Source: Lachnospiraceae bacterium
GTDB lineage: Bacteria > Bacillota > Clostridia > Lachnospirales > Lachnospiraceae
DNA: 6,526 nucleotides
Direction of reading: 5' to 3'
Assembly: GCA_003520205.1 (NCBI GenBank)
Contig: DOVG01000250.1
Span: 1-6,526, forward strand
The translations under genes were made by a program, and so were the position numbers. The notes under the pieces were generated by a model. That model did not search any database, was not told the origin of the DNA, and worked only from the letters and a program-made list of their open reading frames with translations. Shown here piece by piece: positions 1-5,850 of the stretch. Position 1 is the stretch's first letter. Every line of letters starts with the position of its first letter.

Positions 1-822
1 GGACAGATAAATGGAAGTAGTGGATATGAAGAGGCTGGAGCGCAGGGACTTATCGCAGGAATAAATGCTGCTAGACTTCTGCAGGGTAAAGACCCGGTTG
101 TGCTTAAAAGATCTGATGGATATATAGGAGTTCTTATAGATGATCTTGTTACGAAGGAAACTAAAGAACCTTATAGAATGATGACCAGCCGCGCTGAGTA
201 CAGACTTCTCTTAAGACAGGATAATGCGGATCTGAGACTTACAGATATCGGACATGAGGTGGGACTGATAGATGATGAAAGATACGAGACATTCTGTGAA
301 AAGAGGCGTATAATAGAGTCTGAAATATCAAGACTTAAAGAAATAATGATTGGTGCTAATAAGTCTACACAGGATTTTCTACAGAGACATGAGAGCTCTC
401 CAATTCATACTGCAGTTTCTCTTGCAGACTTGATAAGAAGACCGGAGCTTGGATATGTAGAAGTTGAGGAACTTGATCCTGATCGTCCGGAAGAACTGAA
501 AGATATAGAGAATAGATTTGCGGATGATCATAAGGAAAAGGGAAGAATAAAGGAAATCATCGAACAGATCAATATATTCCTTAAGTATGAGGGCTATATA
601 GATAGGCAGCAAAGACAGGTTGATCATTTCCTGAAGATGGAAAAGAAGAGAATTCCTGATGATATAGACTATAATAAGGTTCGTAATCTTCGTATAGAGG
701 CTAGACAGAAACTGGAAGCAGTTCGTCCTACATCTATAGGGCAGGCATCGAGAATATCTGGTGTATCTCCTGCTGATGTAAATATGCTGATTATGTACAT
801 TTCAACACCTTATGAACACTGA
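1..822 (+). CDS. mnmG: MnmG (GidA), tRNA uridine-34 modification enzyme, 5'-truncated by the window edge
   Basis: MnmG is an FAD-dependent cytoplasmic enzyme. With the GTPase MnmE it installs the (carboxymethyl)aminomethyl group at C5 of wobble uridine 34 in certain tRNAs. The reading frame is open from base 1, so this is the last 273 residues of a protein usually about 620-630 long. The first residues, GQINGSSGYEEAGAQG, are the conserved FAD-site segment near the end of the catalytic core. MTSRAEYRLLLRQDNADLRLT, starting near in-window residue 61, is a family hallmark. The C-terminal helical domain (KYEGYIDRQ near residue 195, then RPTSIGQASRISGVSPADV) is the part known to contact MnmE and tRNA. 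The GTG at 100 is an internal codon, not the start. The stretch before KYEGYI looks about 15-20 residues longer than in the Bacillus protein as I recall it. The stop is 29 bp before the exonuclease gene, with no terminator between them, so co-transcription is likely. Identification is secure. Confidence 0.97.
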   Translation, partial: GQINGSSGYEEAGAQGLIAGINAARLLQGKDPVVLKRSDGYIGVLIDDLVTKETKEPYRMMTSRAEYRLLLRQDNADLRLTDIGHEVGLIDDERYETFCEKRRIIESEISRLKEIMIGANKSTQDFLQRHESSPIHTAVSLADLIRRPELGYVEVEELDPDRPEELKDIENRFADDHKEKGRIKEIIEQINIFLKYEGYIDRQQRQVDHFLKMEKKRIPDDIDYNKVRNLRIEARQKLEAVRPTSIGQASRISGVSPADVNMLIMYISTPYEH

Positions 823-851
823 AATATTACTATAGACTATTAGGAGCAGAC

Positions 852-1919
852 ATGAATTATATTGTCTTCGATCTGGAATGGAATCAAAGTCCTAATGGAC
901 ATGCGGGCGAACATCCGAGAATGCCATTTGAGATCATAGAGATAGGAGCTGTAAAGCTCGATGACAATTACAAAATAATAGATGAATTTTCTCAGTTGAT
1001 TAAACCCAAGTTATATATGAAGTTTCATAAGTATATCAGGGACATACTAAACTATGATGAGGATACACTGAAGAGAGAAGGAATACCATTCAAGGAAGCT
1101 TGCGGTAATTTCCTGAAATGGTGTTCGGAAGTACCATCAGAGGATGTGGATAAGAACAGTGGGGAAAAAGTGGCTGGTGCAGAGGAAACAGACTACGTAT
1201 TCTGCAGCTGGGGTCCTTCAGACCTGTCTTATCTGCAGTCAAATATGGATTTCTACTATATGCCCAAACTTCCTTTTCCGCTTAAATTCTATGATATACA
1301 GCAGATATTTGCAGATAAATACTCCAAAGATAATTCTGTGAGCAAGCTGGAGAAAGCAGTAGACAGACTGAAGCTTACCCATGACAGGCCATTTCATGCG
1401 GCTATAAATGATGCCTACTATACTGCAAGAATTATGCAGGAGGCTAAGCTGGGAGATATTAGTGATAAATATGTATATGATACATATAGATATCCCAGAA
1501 ATCGTTCCGAATCAATTCATGATTTTCATAATGGGACACTTGAGGAAATATATGGTGAATATTCATCTAAGAAGGCGGCGCTTTCAGATAAGAGAATTAC
1601 TGATATCAGATGTGCAAGATGCGGTCGGAGAACTGCAAGTAAGATAAAGCCGTTTCAGATAAATAATACTACTGATCTGGCAGTTGGAGTATGCTTCAGA
1701 CATGGAAGAATGCTTTCAACTATCAAGTTTAAACCTGCTTCAGAAAGTATGGATACGGTGTTTGTTGTAAAGAAGATACATCCGATAACTAAGGCAAAAT
1801 ATACTGATATAAAGAGACGTAAGGATGTACTTGCTGAGAAGAAAAGGGAGCGGGACAAAAGGTATATCGAGAGGAAAAATAACGATAAACGAATGGGTAA
1901 TAATACAAAAAATAAGTGA
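852..1919 (+). CDS. DEDDh 3'-5' exonuclease-family protein with C-terminal zinc-ribbon-like domain
   Basis: The first 200 or so residues form an RNase-T/DnaQ-type exonuclease fold, which degrades DNA or RNA from 3' ends using two metal ions. The Exo I motif is FDLEWN (Asp7, Glu9). The Exo II aspartate is probably Asp124 in WGPSD. Exo III is HAAINDA (His182, Asp187), giving a complete DEDDh set, so the enzyme should be active. The overall look (MNYIVFDLEWNQ start) matches KapD-like exonucleases of Firmicutes; the substrate is unknown. Beyond the nuclease, residues 254-284 hold Cys254-x2-Cys257 and Cys281-x2-His284, a possible zinc knuckle. Residues about 319-355 form a very Lys/Arg-rich tail, suggesting nucleic-acid binding. 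A polar linker at about residues 95-113 lies between Exo I and Exo II. The ATG is preceded by AGGAG at 842-846 with 5-nt spacing, which fixes the start. The gene follows mnmG by 29 bp. Its TGA stop lies inside the stem of the downstream terminator. Confidence 0.88.
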   Translation: MNYIVFDLEWNQSPNGHAGEHPRMPFEIIEIGAVKLDDNYKIIDEFSQLIKPKLYMKFHKYIRDILNYDEDTLKREGIPFKEACGNFLKWCSEVPSEDVDKNSGEKVAGAEETDYVFCSWGPSDLSYLQSNMDFYYMPKLPFPLKFYDIQQIFADKYSKDNSVSKLEKAVDRLKLTHDRPFHAAINDAYYTARIMQEAKLGDISDKYVYDTYRYPRNRSESIHDFHNGTLEEIYGEYSSKKAALSDKRITDIRCARCGRRTASKIKPFQINNTTDLAVGVCFRHGRMLSTIKFKPASESMDTVFVVKKIHPITKAKYTDIKRRKDVLAEKKRERDKRYIERKNNDKRMGNNTKNK

Positions 1920-1941
1920 GTCACGGACTCACTTATTTTTT
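1907..1941. terminator. Bidirectional rho-independent terminator shared by the exonuclease gene and rsmG
   Basis: AATAAGTGAGTC (1911-1922) pairs perfectly with its complement at 1926-1937 around a 3-nt ACG loop. AAAA at 1907-1910 pairs with TTTT at 1938-1941, giving up to 16 uninterrupted base pairs. Six T's (1936-1941) follow the stem core on the plus strand, and six A's (1907-1912) give the same U-tract on the minus strand, so the element should end transcription from both sides. The exonuclease TGA (1917-1919) is in the left arm, and the rsmG stop (1940-1942, minus) is at the right edge. Confidence 0.93.
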
Positions 1942-2662
1942 ATAGGGGTGCTTTTTTTGCCGTTCCCGGTTTTCTTGGATAAGGCTTGGGTGTCTTTTTT
2001 TCTTTGTTTATCACTATGAAGCTTCTCTGTATATCCGAATCGGCGAGAGGTGATTCTATTGTGTCAACAAGCTTACCGCCAAGTACATATATGGCTTTCT
2101 TTGCCTCTTCAACTTCGCTTTGCCATTCTCCGGATTTGTATGAAACGAAATTGCCGCCCACTTTAGCATAAGGAAGACAGTATTCAACCAGTACGTTCAT
2201 ACTTGCTACAGCTCTGGATACTACAAGGTCGAAGCTGTCACGAAGCATTGGATTTCGGGCTCCTTCTTCGGCTCTGGCATGTATGGTTGTAACGTTGGAA
2301 AGTCTTAGAGCTGATACGACATTTTCAAGAAAAACAATTCTTTTATTCAATGAATCAAGAAGAGTGAGTCTTATGTCAGGACAGGCTATCTTAAGTGGGA
2401 TACCAGGGAAACCGGCACCTGTACCTACATCAATTACGGAAATAGATGAAGTGGAAAGCTCTTTGTAAGAATCAACGTATGCCATTATCGACAAACTGTC
2501 AGCCAGATGTTTGAGTGCGAATTCCTCTGGATCAGTTATGGCAGTCAGATTCATAACCTTGTTGGTTTCAAGAACCATTTCCATATATTTGTTTAACTGT
2601 TCTATCTGAGTAGCGCTCAGGTTTATATTCATTTTTTCGAGGTAATAATTAATATCTTTCAT
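1940..2662 (-). CDS. rsmG: RsmG (GidB), 16S rRNA (guanine-527-N7)-methyltransferase
   Basis: RsmG transfers a methyl group from S-adenosylmethionine to N7 of G527 in the 530 loop of 16S rRNA; in other bacteria, loss of RsmG gives low-level streptomycin resistance. The 240-residue protein is full length for the family. NLTAITD is at 38-44 and the KHLADS segment at 51-56. The SAM-binding glycine loop DVGTGAGFPGIPL spans 78-90, with the motif II acid in LLDS (Asp103). RAEE is at 130-133 and the DLVVSRAVA strand at 145-152. The C-terminal TPKPYPRKPGTAKKAPL tail is diagnostic. The first ATG fits the family N-terminus. Its Shine-Dalgarno is weak (an AAAGAG-like run about 9 nt upstream), but the next Met (residue 11) has no better site. 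A minus-strand promoter lies at 2697-2726. The gene faces the mnmG-exonuclease unit and is separated from it by only 20 bp, whereas in many bacteria it directly follows mnmG on the same strand. Identification is secure. Confidence 0.97.
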   Translation of the reverse strand: MKDINYYLEKMNINLSATQIEQLNKYMEMVLETNKVMNLTAITDPEEFALKHLADSLSIMAYVDSYKELSTSSISVIDVGTGAGFPGIPLKIACPDIRLTLLDSLNKRIVFLENVVSALRLSNVTTIHARAEEGARNPMLRDSFDLVVSRAVASMNVLVEYCLPYAKVGGNFVSYKSGEWQSEVEEAKKAIYVLGGKLVDTIESPLADSDIQRSFIVINKEKKTPKPYPRKPGTAKKAPL

Positions 2663-2672
2663 AGAATTACTC

Positions 2673-2701
2673 TTTGCTTTAATATCTTTTTGTGGTATTA
2701 T
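2673..2701 (+). promoter_or_regulatory. Putative extended -10 promoter for the LCP operon
   Basis: TATTAT at 2696-2701 (five of six to TATAAT) is preceded by TGG at 2693-2695, giving an extended -10 TGn element. The -35 candidate at 2673-2678 (TTTGCT) is poor, which is usual where an extended -10 compensates. Transcription would start near 2708, with a leader of about 46 nt to the LCP ATG. This is the only intergenic space upstream of the three-gene unit, so a promoter is expected here. The exact position is a reading of motifs. Confidence 0.55.
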
Positions 2702-2726
2702 AAATCAGATATGGACTCAGTGTCCA
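2697..2726 (-). promoter_or_regulatory. Putative sigma-A promoter for rsmG
   Basis: Read on the minus strand, TGGACA (complement of 2721-2726, five of six bases matching TTGACA) is followed after 18 bp by a perfect TATAAT (complement of 2697-2702). Transcription would start near 2690, giving a 5' leader of about 28 nt before the rsmG ATG at 2662. The -10 hexamer overlaps the -10 of the opposing promoter, offset by one base. This is a sequence match only. Confidence 0.7.
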
Positions 2727-2738
2727 TCAGAAACTGAT
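2711..2738. promoter_or_regulatory. Inverted repeats in the divergent promoter region, possible operator
   Basis: ATGGAC (2711-2716) and GTCCAT (2722-2727) form 6-bp arms around TCAGT. Immediately after, ATCAG (2726-2730) and CTGAT (2734-2738) form 5-bp arms around AAA. The first repeat would cover the early transcribed region of the plus-strand promoter and the -35 of the minus-strand promoter, so a bound regulator could affect both genes. The arms are short and chance occurrence is possible; no regulator can be named. Confidence 0.35.
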
Positions 2739-2754
2739 AGAAAAGGAAAAAATA

Positions 2755-4296
2755 ATGAAAGCATTGAAAATTGTTGGTTGTATCATGTCAGTGATTTTGT
2801 TTGCAGTATCTGCAGCACTGATATATCTTACAATGTCTATGAAGTTAGTCCCTACCCCATATGCAGTTATTGTAGCAGTTGTTCTGGCAGCTATTTCAGT
2901 CTGCATATTCTTTTTGGCAAAAAAAGGAACCAAAAAGCTTCGTATAATGGCGATAATAATCACTTCGGTTTTATCTATTTTATTAGGAATTATGTGTTAT
3001 TTTATGGCCATAGCAAATAAAGCTATGGATGATGTAACAGGAAATACAACAGAAACTGATGAGATAAATGTATATGTTGGACGTAATGATGCAGTTGAAT
3101 CAGTAAATGAAGCTGTTGCAAATGATTATTTATTTGGAATAGTAAATACTGTTTCTTCTGAAAGTGTTCAGCAGACTCTTGATGAAATGAAGCAGGAAGT
3201 AAATGCAGATATAAGGACTGAAGGTTATGAATCTATTTATGCTGCTGTAGGTGCTTTTGAAAATGGAAGAATACAGGGACTCATAGTTAATAATGGTACT
3301 ATAGTAACGCTCGATGCTTCTGAGGATTATCCACAGTATTCCACAAAGAACCTCAAGGTTATCATGGCAAAGGAATTTCAGGAAGAGGTAGCTGAGCCGG
3401 AAGCAGAAATTGATACAGATAAGTTCTGTCTATATATAAGCGGAATAGATACATTTGGTTCTGTTACAGCAAAGAGCAGAAGTGATGTAAATATTATCGC
3501 TGTAGTAAATAATAAAACCAAAACTGTTATGCTTGTATCTACTCCGAGAGATTACTATGTGAAGCTTGCAGGAATTAATAAAGAAGACAAGCTTACGCAT
3601 GCAGGCCTTTATGGTATAGATACTTCTATGTCAACGCTTAAGACTATATATAATACAGACCTTAACTGTTATGTCAGAATTAACTTCTCAGGATTCCAGA
3701 CAATTATTGACAAACTTGGTGGAATCGATGTTGATTCACAGTATTCATTTACTTCTGTTACAGAAGAAGGAACATATTCATTTAGTGAAGGAAAGAATCA
3801 TCTGAATGGTGCAGAAGCACTTGGTTTTGCGAGATCAAGAAACTTTACAGATGGTGACAGACAGCGTGGACGTAACCAGATGCAGGTTATCAAGGCTACT
3901 ATCGAGAAGCTGGAATCTTCTAATATGCTGAAGAATTACAGCAGTCTGATGGATGAGATGAGCAACATGCTTCAGACAAATATGAAGAAGGAAGATGTAG
4001 GATATCTGGTTCAGAGTACACTTGAGAATGGAAACTGGAAAGTTCTTACATATAGTGTGAGCGGATCTGATTCTGAGAAAGCATGCTATTCACTTGGAAC
4101 ACCTGCATATGTAATGATTCCAAATAAAGGGGATATAGAATTTGGAAATCAGCTTATCTCAAGGGTGCTTGCTGATGAAGAAATCCAGCAGTCAGAGATA
4201 GATGAGTACATAGTAAATAAAGATAATGAAGATGTTATAACAGAAGAAAAGCCAACAGAAGACAGTAAATCAAAAGAAAAAACTACGGAGAGGTAG
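2755..4296 (+). CDS. LytR-CpsA-Psr (LCP) family cell-wall glycopolymer ligase, three-helix Cps2A-like architecture
   Basis: LCP enzymes sit on the outer face of the membrane and transfer an undecaprenyl-linked polymer (wall teichoic acid, capsule or similar) to peptidoglycan through a phosphodiester bond. Three hydrophobic helices at about 5-27, 35-56 and 63-86 anchor the protein. Residues about 103-210 form an extracytoplasmic accessory region like that of pneumococcal Cps2A. The LCP domain runs from about 223 to 385. Key residues are Asp232 (SGIDTFG), Asp244 (SRSDVN), Arg265/Asp266 (STPRDYY), Arg360 and Arg362 (FARSR), then Arg369, 371, 373 and Gln375 (DRQRGRNQ). These match the pyrophosphate and metal-binding residues of the family, so it should be active. 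The tail from about 472 is acidic then Lys-rich and probably disordered. The start is supported by AAAGGA at 2742-2747 with about 8-nt spacing. It is the first gene of the rightward unit; its TAG stop lies within the Shine-Dalgarno region of the next gene. LCP assignment is firm; the polymer attached is unknown. Confidence 0.94.
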   Translation: MKALKIVGCIMSVILFAVSAALIYLTMSMKLVPTPYAVIVAVVLAAISVCIFFLAKKGTKKLRIMAIIITSVLSILLGIMCYFMAIANKAMDDVTGNTTETDEINVYVGRNDAVESVNEAVANDYLFGIVNTVSSESVQQTLDEMKQEVNADIRTEGYESIYAAVGAFENGRIQGLIVNNGTIVTLDASEDYPQYSTKNLKVIMAKEFQEEVAEPEAEIDTDKFCLYISGIDTFGSVTAKSRSDVNIIAVVNNKTKTVMLVSTPRDYYVKLAGINKEDKLTHAGLYGIDTSMSTLKTIYNTDLNCYVRINFSGFQTIIDKLGGIDVDSQYSFTSVTEEGTYSFSEGKNHLNGAEALGFARSRNFTDGDRQRGRNQMQVIKATIEKLESSNMLKNYSSLMDEMSNMLQTNMKKEDVGYLVQSTLENGNWKVLTYSVSGSDSEKACYSLGTPAYVMIPNKGDIEFGNQLISRVLADEEIQQSEIDEYIVNKDNEDVITEEKPTEDSKSKEKTTER

Positions 4297-4301
4297 GAAT
4301 T

Positions 4302-5222
4302 ATGGTTAAAAGTAATTTGGTTCTTGTTGTAATGGCTGCAGGAATGGGGAGTCGTTTTAAAGGGTTAAAGCAGATTCAAAGTGTAGATGATGATGATCAC
4401 GTTTTAATGGATTATGCTATTTATGATGCGATAGAGGCGGGATTTTCAGAAGTAGTTTTCATAATAAGAAGGGATTTCGAGTCTAAGTTTAAGAAGATAA
4501 TTGGTGACAGAGTAGAGAAGAAGATACCTGTAACTTATGTGTATCAATCTCTGGAAGATGTTCCTGGAAATGTAGGAGTTCCTGCAGGAAGGGTAAAACC
4601 ATGGGGAACAACTCATGCGCTTTGGAGTGCAAGAAAAGCTTTAAAGGGGAAGAAGTTCCTTACTATAAATGCAGATGATTTCTATGGAAGAGGAGCTTAT
4701 ACTGCAGCGTATGACTTTCTTTCAAAAGCTGATTCGCCAGGTGAGCATGGCTGTATATGCTATGATCTGATAAAAACTTTAAGTCCTACGGGTACAGTCA
4801 GCAGAGGAATATGTCAGACAAATGAAGATGGAACTCTTCTACGAATAGATGAACGTAAGAATATCAAAATGGAAGACGGAAGAGGTTACTTTACTGTGGA
4901 TGGTGGAGTGTCCTATCATCTTATTCCAAATGGAGCGCTTGCATCTATGAATCTATGGGCATTTAGTGAAGGCTTTATAGATGATATAGAGGAAAGCTTC
5001 GAAAAGAGATTCATAGAAGGAGTAACGAATATTCCTGATACATTTGAAGAAACTATATCAGATGCTGTACAGAGTATACTTGAAAGAGGTAAGGGAACAG
5101 TTAAATGTTTACCTACAGATGAACAGTGGTTTGGAATGACATATCTGGAAGAACTGGATATGGTAAAGAACAGATTAAAAGAGCTTAGAGAGGAAGGCGT
5201 GTATGTCCGAGATAAATGGTAA
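4302..5222 (+). CDS. Nucleotidyltransferase (NTP_transferase fold), probable sugar- or amino-alcohol-phosphate activating enzyme
   Basis: The protein has the fold of enzymes that join a nucleoside triphosphate to a sugar phosphate (or choline-type phosphate), releasing pyrophosphate, in the cytoplasm. The nucleotide-binding signature is MAAGMGSRFKGLKQ at residues 11-24 (Gly14, Gly16, Arg18, Lys23). PWGTTHAL at 100-107 is the base-binding loop. NADDFYG at 123-129 carries the acidic metal-binding pair (Asp125, Asp126). MNLWAF at 216-221 is in the acceptor-site region. At 306 residues it is a stand-alone transferase without the left-handed beta-helix found in GlmU or GlgC. I recognise the family but not the substrate, so no symbol is given. 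Alternatives include RfbA/GalU-like hexose-1-phosphate enzymes or LicC-like choline-phosphate enzymes. The start at 4302 has GGAGAGG (4287-4293) about 8 nt upstream and lies 5 bp after the LCP stop. The last 20 bp overlap the next gene. The context suggests a precursor for an envelope polymer. Confidence 0.85.
   Translation: MVKSNLVLVVMAAGMGSRFKGLKQIQSVDDDDHVLMDYAIYDAIEAGFSEVVFIIRRDFESKFKKIIGDRVEKKIPVTYVYQSLEDVPGNVGVPAGRVKPWGTTHALWSARKALKGKKFLTINADDFYGRGAYTAAYDFLSKADSPGEHGCICYDLIKTLSPTGTVSRGICQTNEDGTLLRIDERKNIKMEDGRGYFTVDGGVSYHLIPNGALASMNLWAFSEGFIDDIEESFEKRFIEGVTNIPDTFEETISDAVQSILERGKGTVKCLPTDEQWFGMTYLEELDMVKNRLKELREEGVYVRDKW
5191..5197 (+). promoter_or_regulatory. Shine-Dalgarno site inside the nucleotidyltransferase gene that sets the overlapping start
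   Basis: AGGAAGG lies 5 nt before the ATG at 5203, within codons near the end of the upstream gene. It is the reason for choosing 5203 as the start of the membrane-protein gene although that overlaps the preceding stop (5220-5222) by 20 bp. The arrangement favours translational coupling of the two genes. Confidence 0.75.
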
Positions 5223-5850
5223 AGAAATGGTGCCATTTTATAAGAAGGAAAATGCTTATCGTAATGCGGGTATTGTGGCACTTGTCTCATCAGGATTGCT
5301 TATACTTTCAACTGTGTTTAACTGGATGGTATTATATGTAAGAACCACAGAAACAAACAGAGGTGGTATAAGTCTTATCAGAAGTGTTTATAATGCTTAT
5401 CATGGCATGTTTATCAAAGATCTTGATAATAACATCATAGAAAGACATATAGGGATTAAGGGAATATATCCTATAGTTCTATTATTATTATTCTATGCGA
5501 TTGTTGTGTTTTTGATTCTGGCTGGAATAAATGATAATCTGAAGAAGAAAGATTTTTTTGTTAATAAAAAGAAAATAATCAGAATTTCTATGCTGTTAGC
5601 TTTGATTGTTATTATGATTCTTTTGACACATACGGGTTCTTTCAGAAACAGTGCAACCCAGTTTAAGGATTCTGTTGCAAGCTGGAATTCGTATATAGAA
5701 ACTGGTATTGCTAATCATGTTAACGGAGCAGATAAAATGGTTTGCAGACTCATGCCTGGTCTGGCTCCATTTTGTTTCTGGATAGGAATCATAGGATACT
5801 TTGCTTCGGTAGCATATAATTTTGTTTTGGACACGCTTAATGAAGAATAG
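5203..5850 (+). CDS. Uncharacterised four-helix membrane protein
   Basis: I do not recognise a named family. The 215-residue protein has four hydrophobic segments at about 23-46, 87-109, 126-143 and 185-208. Two polar stretches separate them, at about 47-86 and 144-184. The short loop between helices 2 and 3 (110-125) is rich in lysine (KKK, then KKK), and the N-terminus has KK and R. By the positive-inside rule both ends and this middle loop are cytoplasmic, and the two longer loops are outside. No signal peptide, catalytic motif or lipobox is seen. A strong Shine-Dalgarno at 5191-5197 supports the ATG at 5203, giving a 20-bp overlap with the nucleotidyltransferase gene. It is last in the rightward operon, and its end overlaps the aroA 3' end by 14 bp on the opposite strand. 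Involvement in export or modification of an envelope polymer is inferred from position only. Confidence 0.82.
   Translation: MSEINGKEMVPFYKKENAYRNAGIVALVSSGLLILSTVFNWMVLYVRTTETNRGGISLIRSVYNAYHGMFIKDLDNNIIERHIGIKGIYPIVLLLLFYAIVVFLILAGINDNLKKKDFFVNKKKIIRISMLLALIVIMILLTHTGSFRNSATQFKDSVASWNSYIETGIANHVNGADKMVCRLMPGLAPFCFWIGIIGYFASVAYNFVLDTLNEE

Noticed and set aside
379..627. Minus-strand open frame of 82 codons antisense to mnmG.
   Set aside because: It lies wholly within conserved mnmG coding sequence, has a hydrophobic low-complexity translation typical of antisense to charged helices, and no convincing ribosome site was identified.
828..833. A -10-like TACTAT before the exonuclease gene, considered as a separate promoter.
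   Set aside because: No acceptable -35 lies 16-18 bp upstream and there is no extended -10 TGn; co-transcription with mnmG is simpler.
1655..1924. Minus-strand open frame of 89 codons antisense to the exonuclease C-terminus, considered as a small membrane protein.
   Set aside because: Its hydrophobicity is the antisense image of the Lys/Arg-rich tail, and it crosses the terminator stem; no independent support.
2727..2963. Minus-strand open frame of 78 codons covering the LCP gene start.
   Set aside because: It is antisense to the LCP transmembrane helices and runs through the LCP ribosome-binding site; no family match.
3327..3345. A perfect DnaA box (TTATCCACA, 3327-3335) followed by a weaker copy (TATTCCACA, 3337-3345), considered as a possible origin or DnaA-titration site because mnmG and rsmG often lie near oriC.
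   Set aside because: Both lie inside the LCP reading frame and are fully explained by the codons for Tyr-Pro-Gln-Tyr-Ser-Thr. There is no box cluster, AT-rich unwinding region or dnaA gene in the window.
4916..5290. Minus-strand open frame of 124 codons antisense to the end of the nucleotidyltransferase gene and the start of the membrane-protein gene.
   Set aside because: The Ser/Pro/Ile-rich translation is a typical shadow frame; both plus-strand genes have good Shine-Dalgarno sites, and the nucleotidyltransferase has family motifs.
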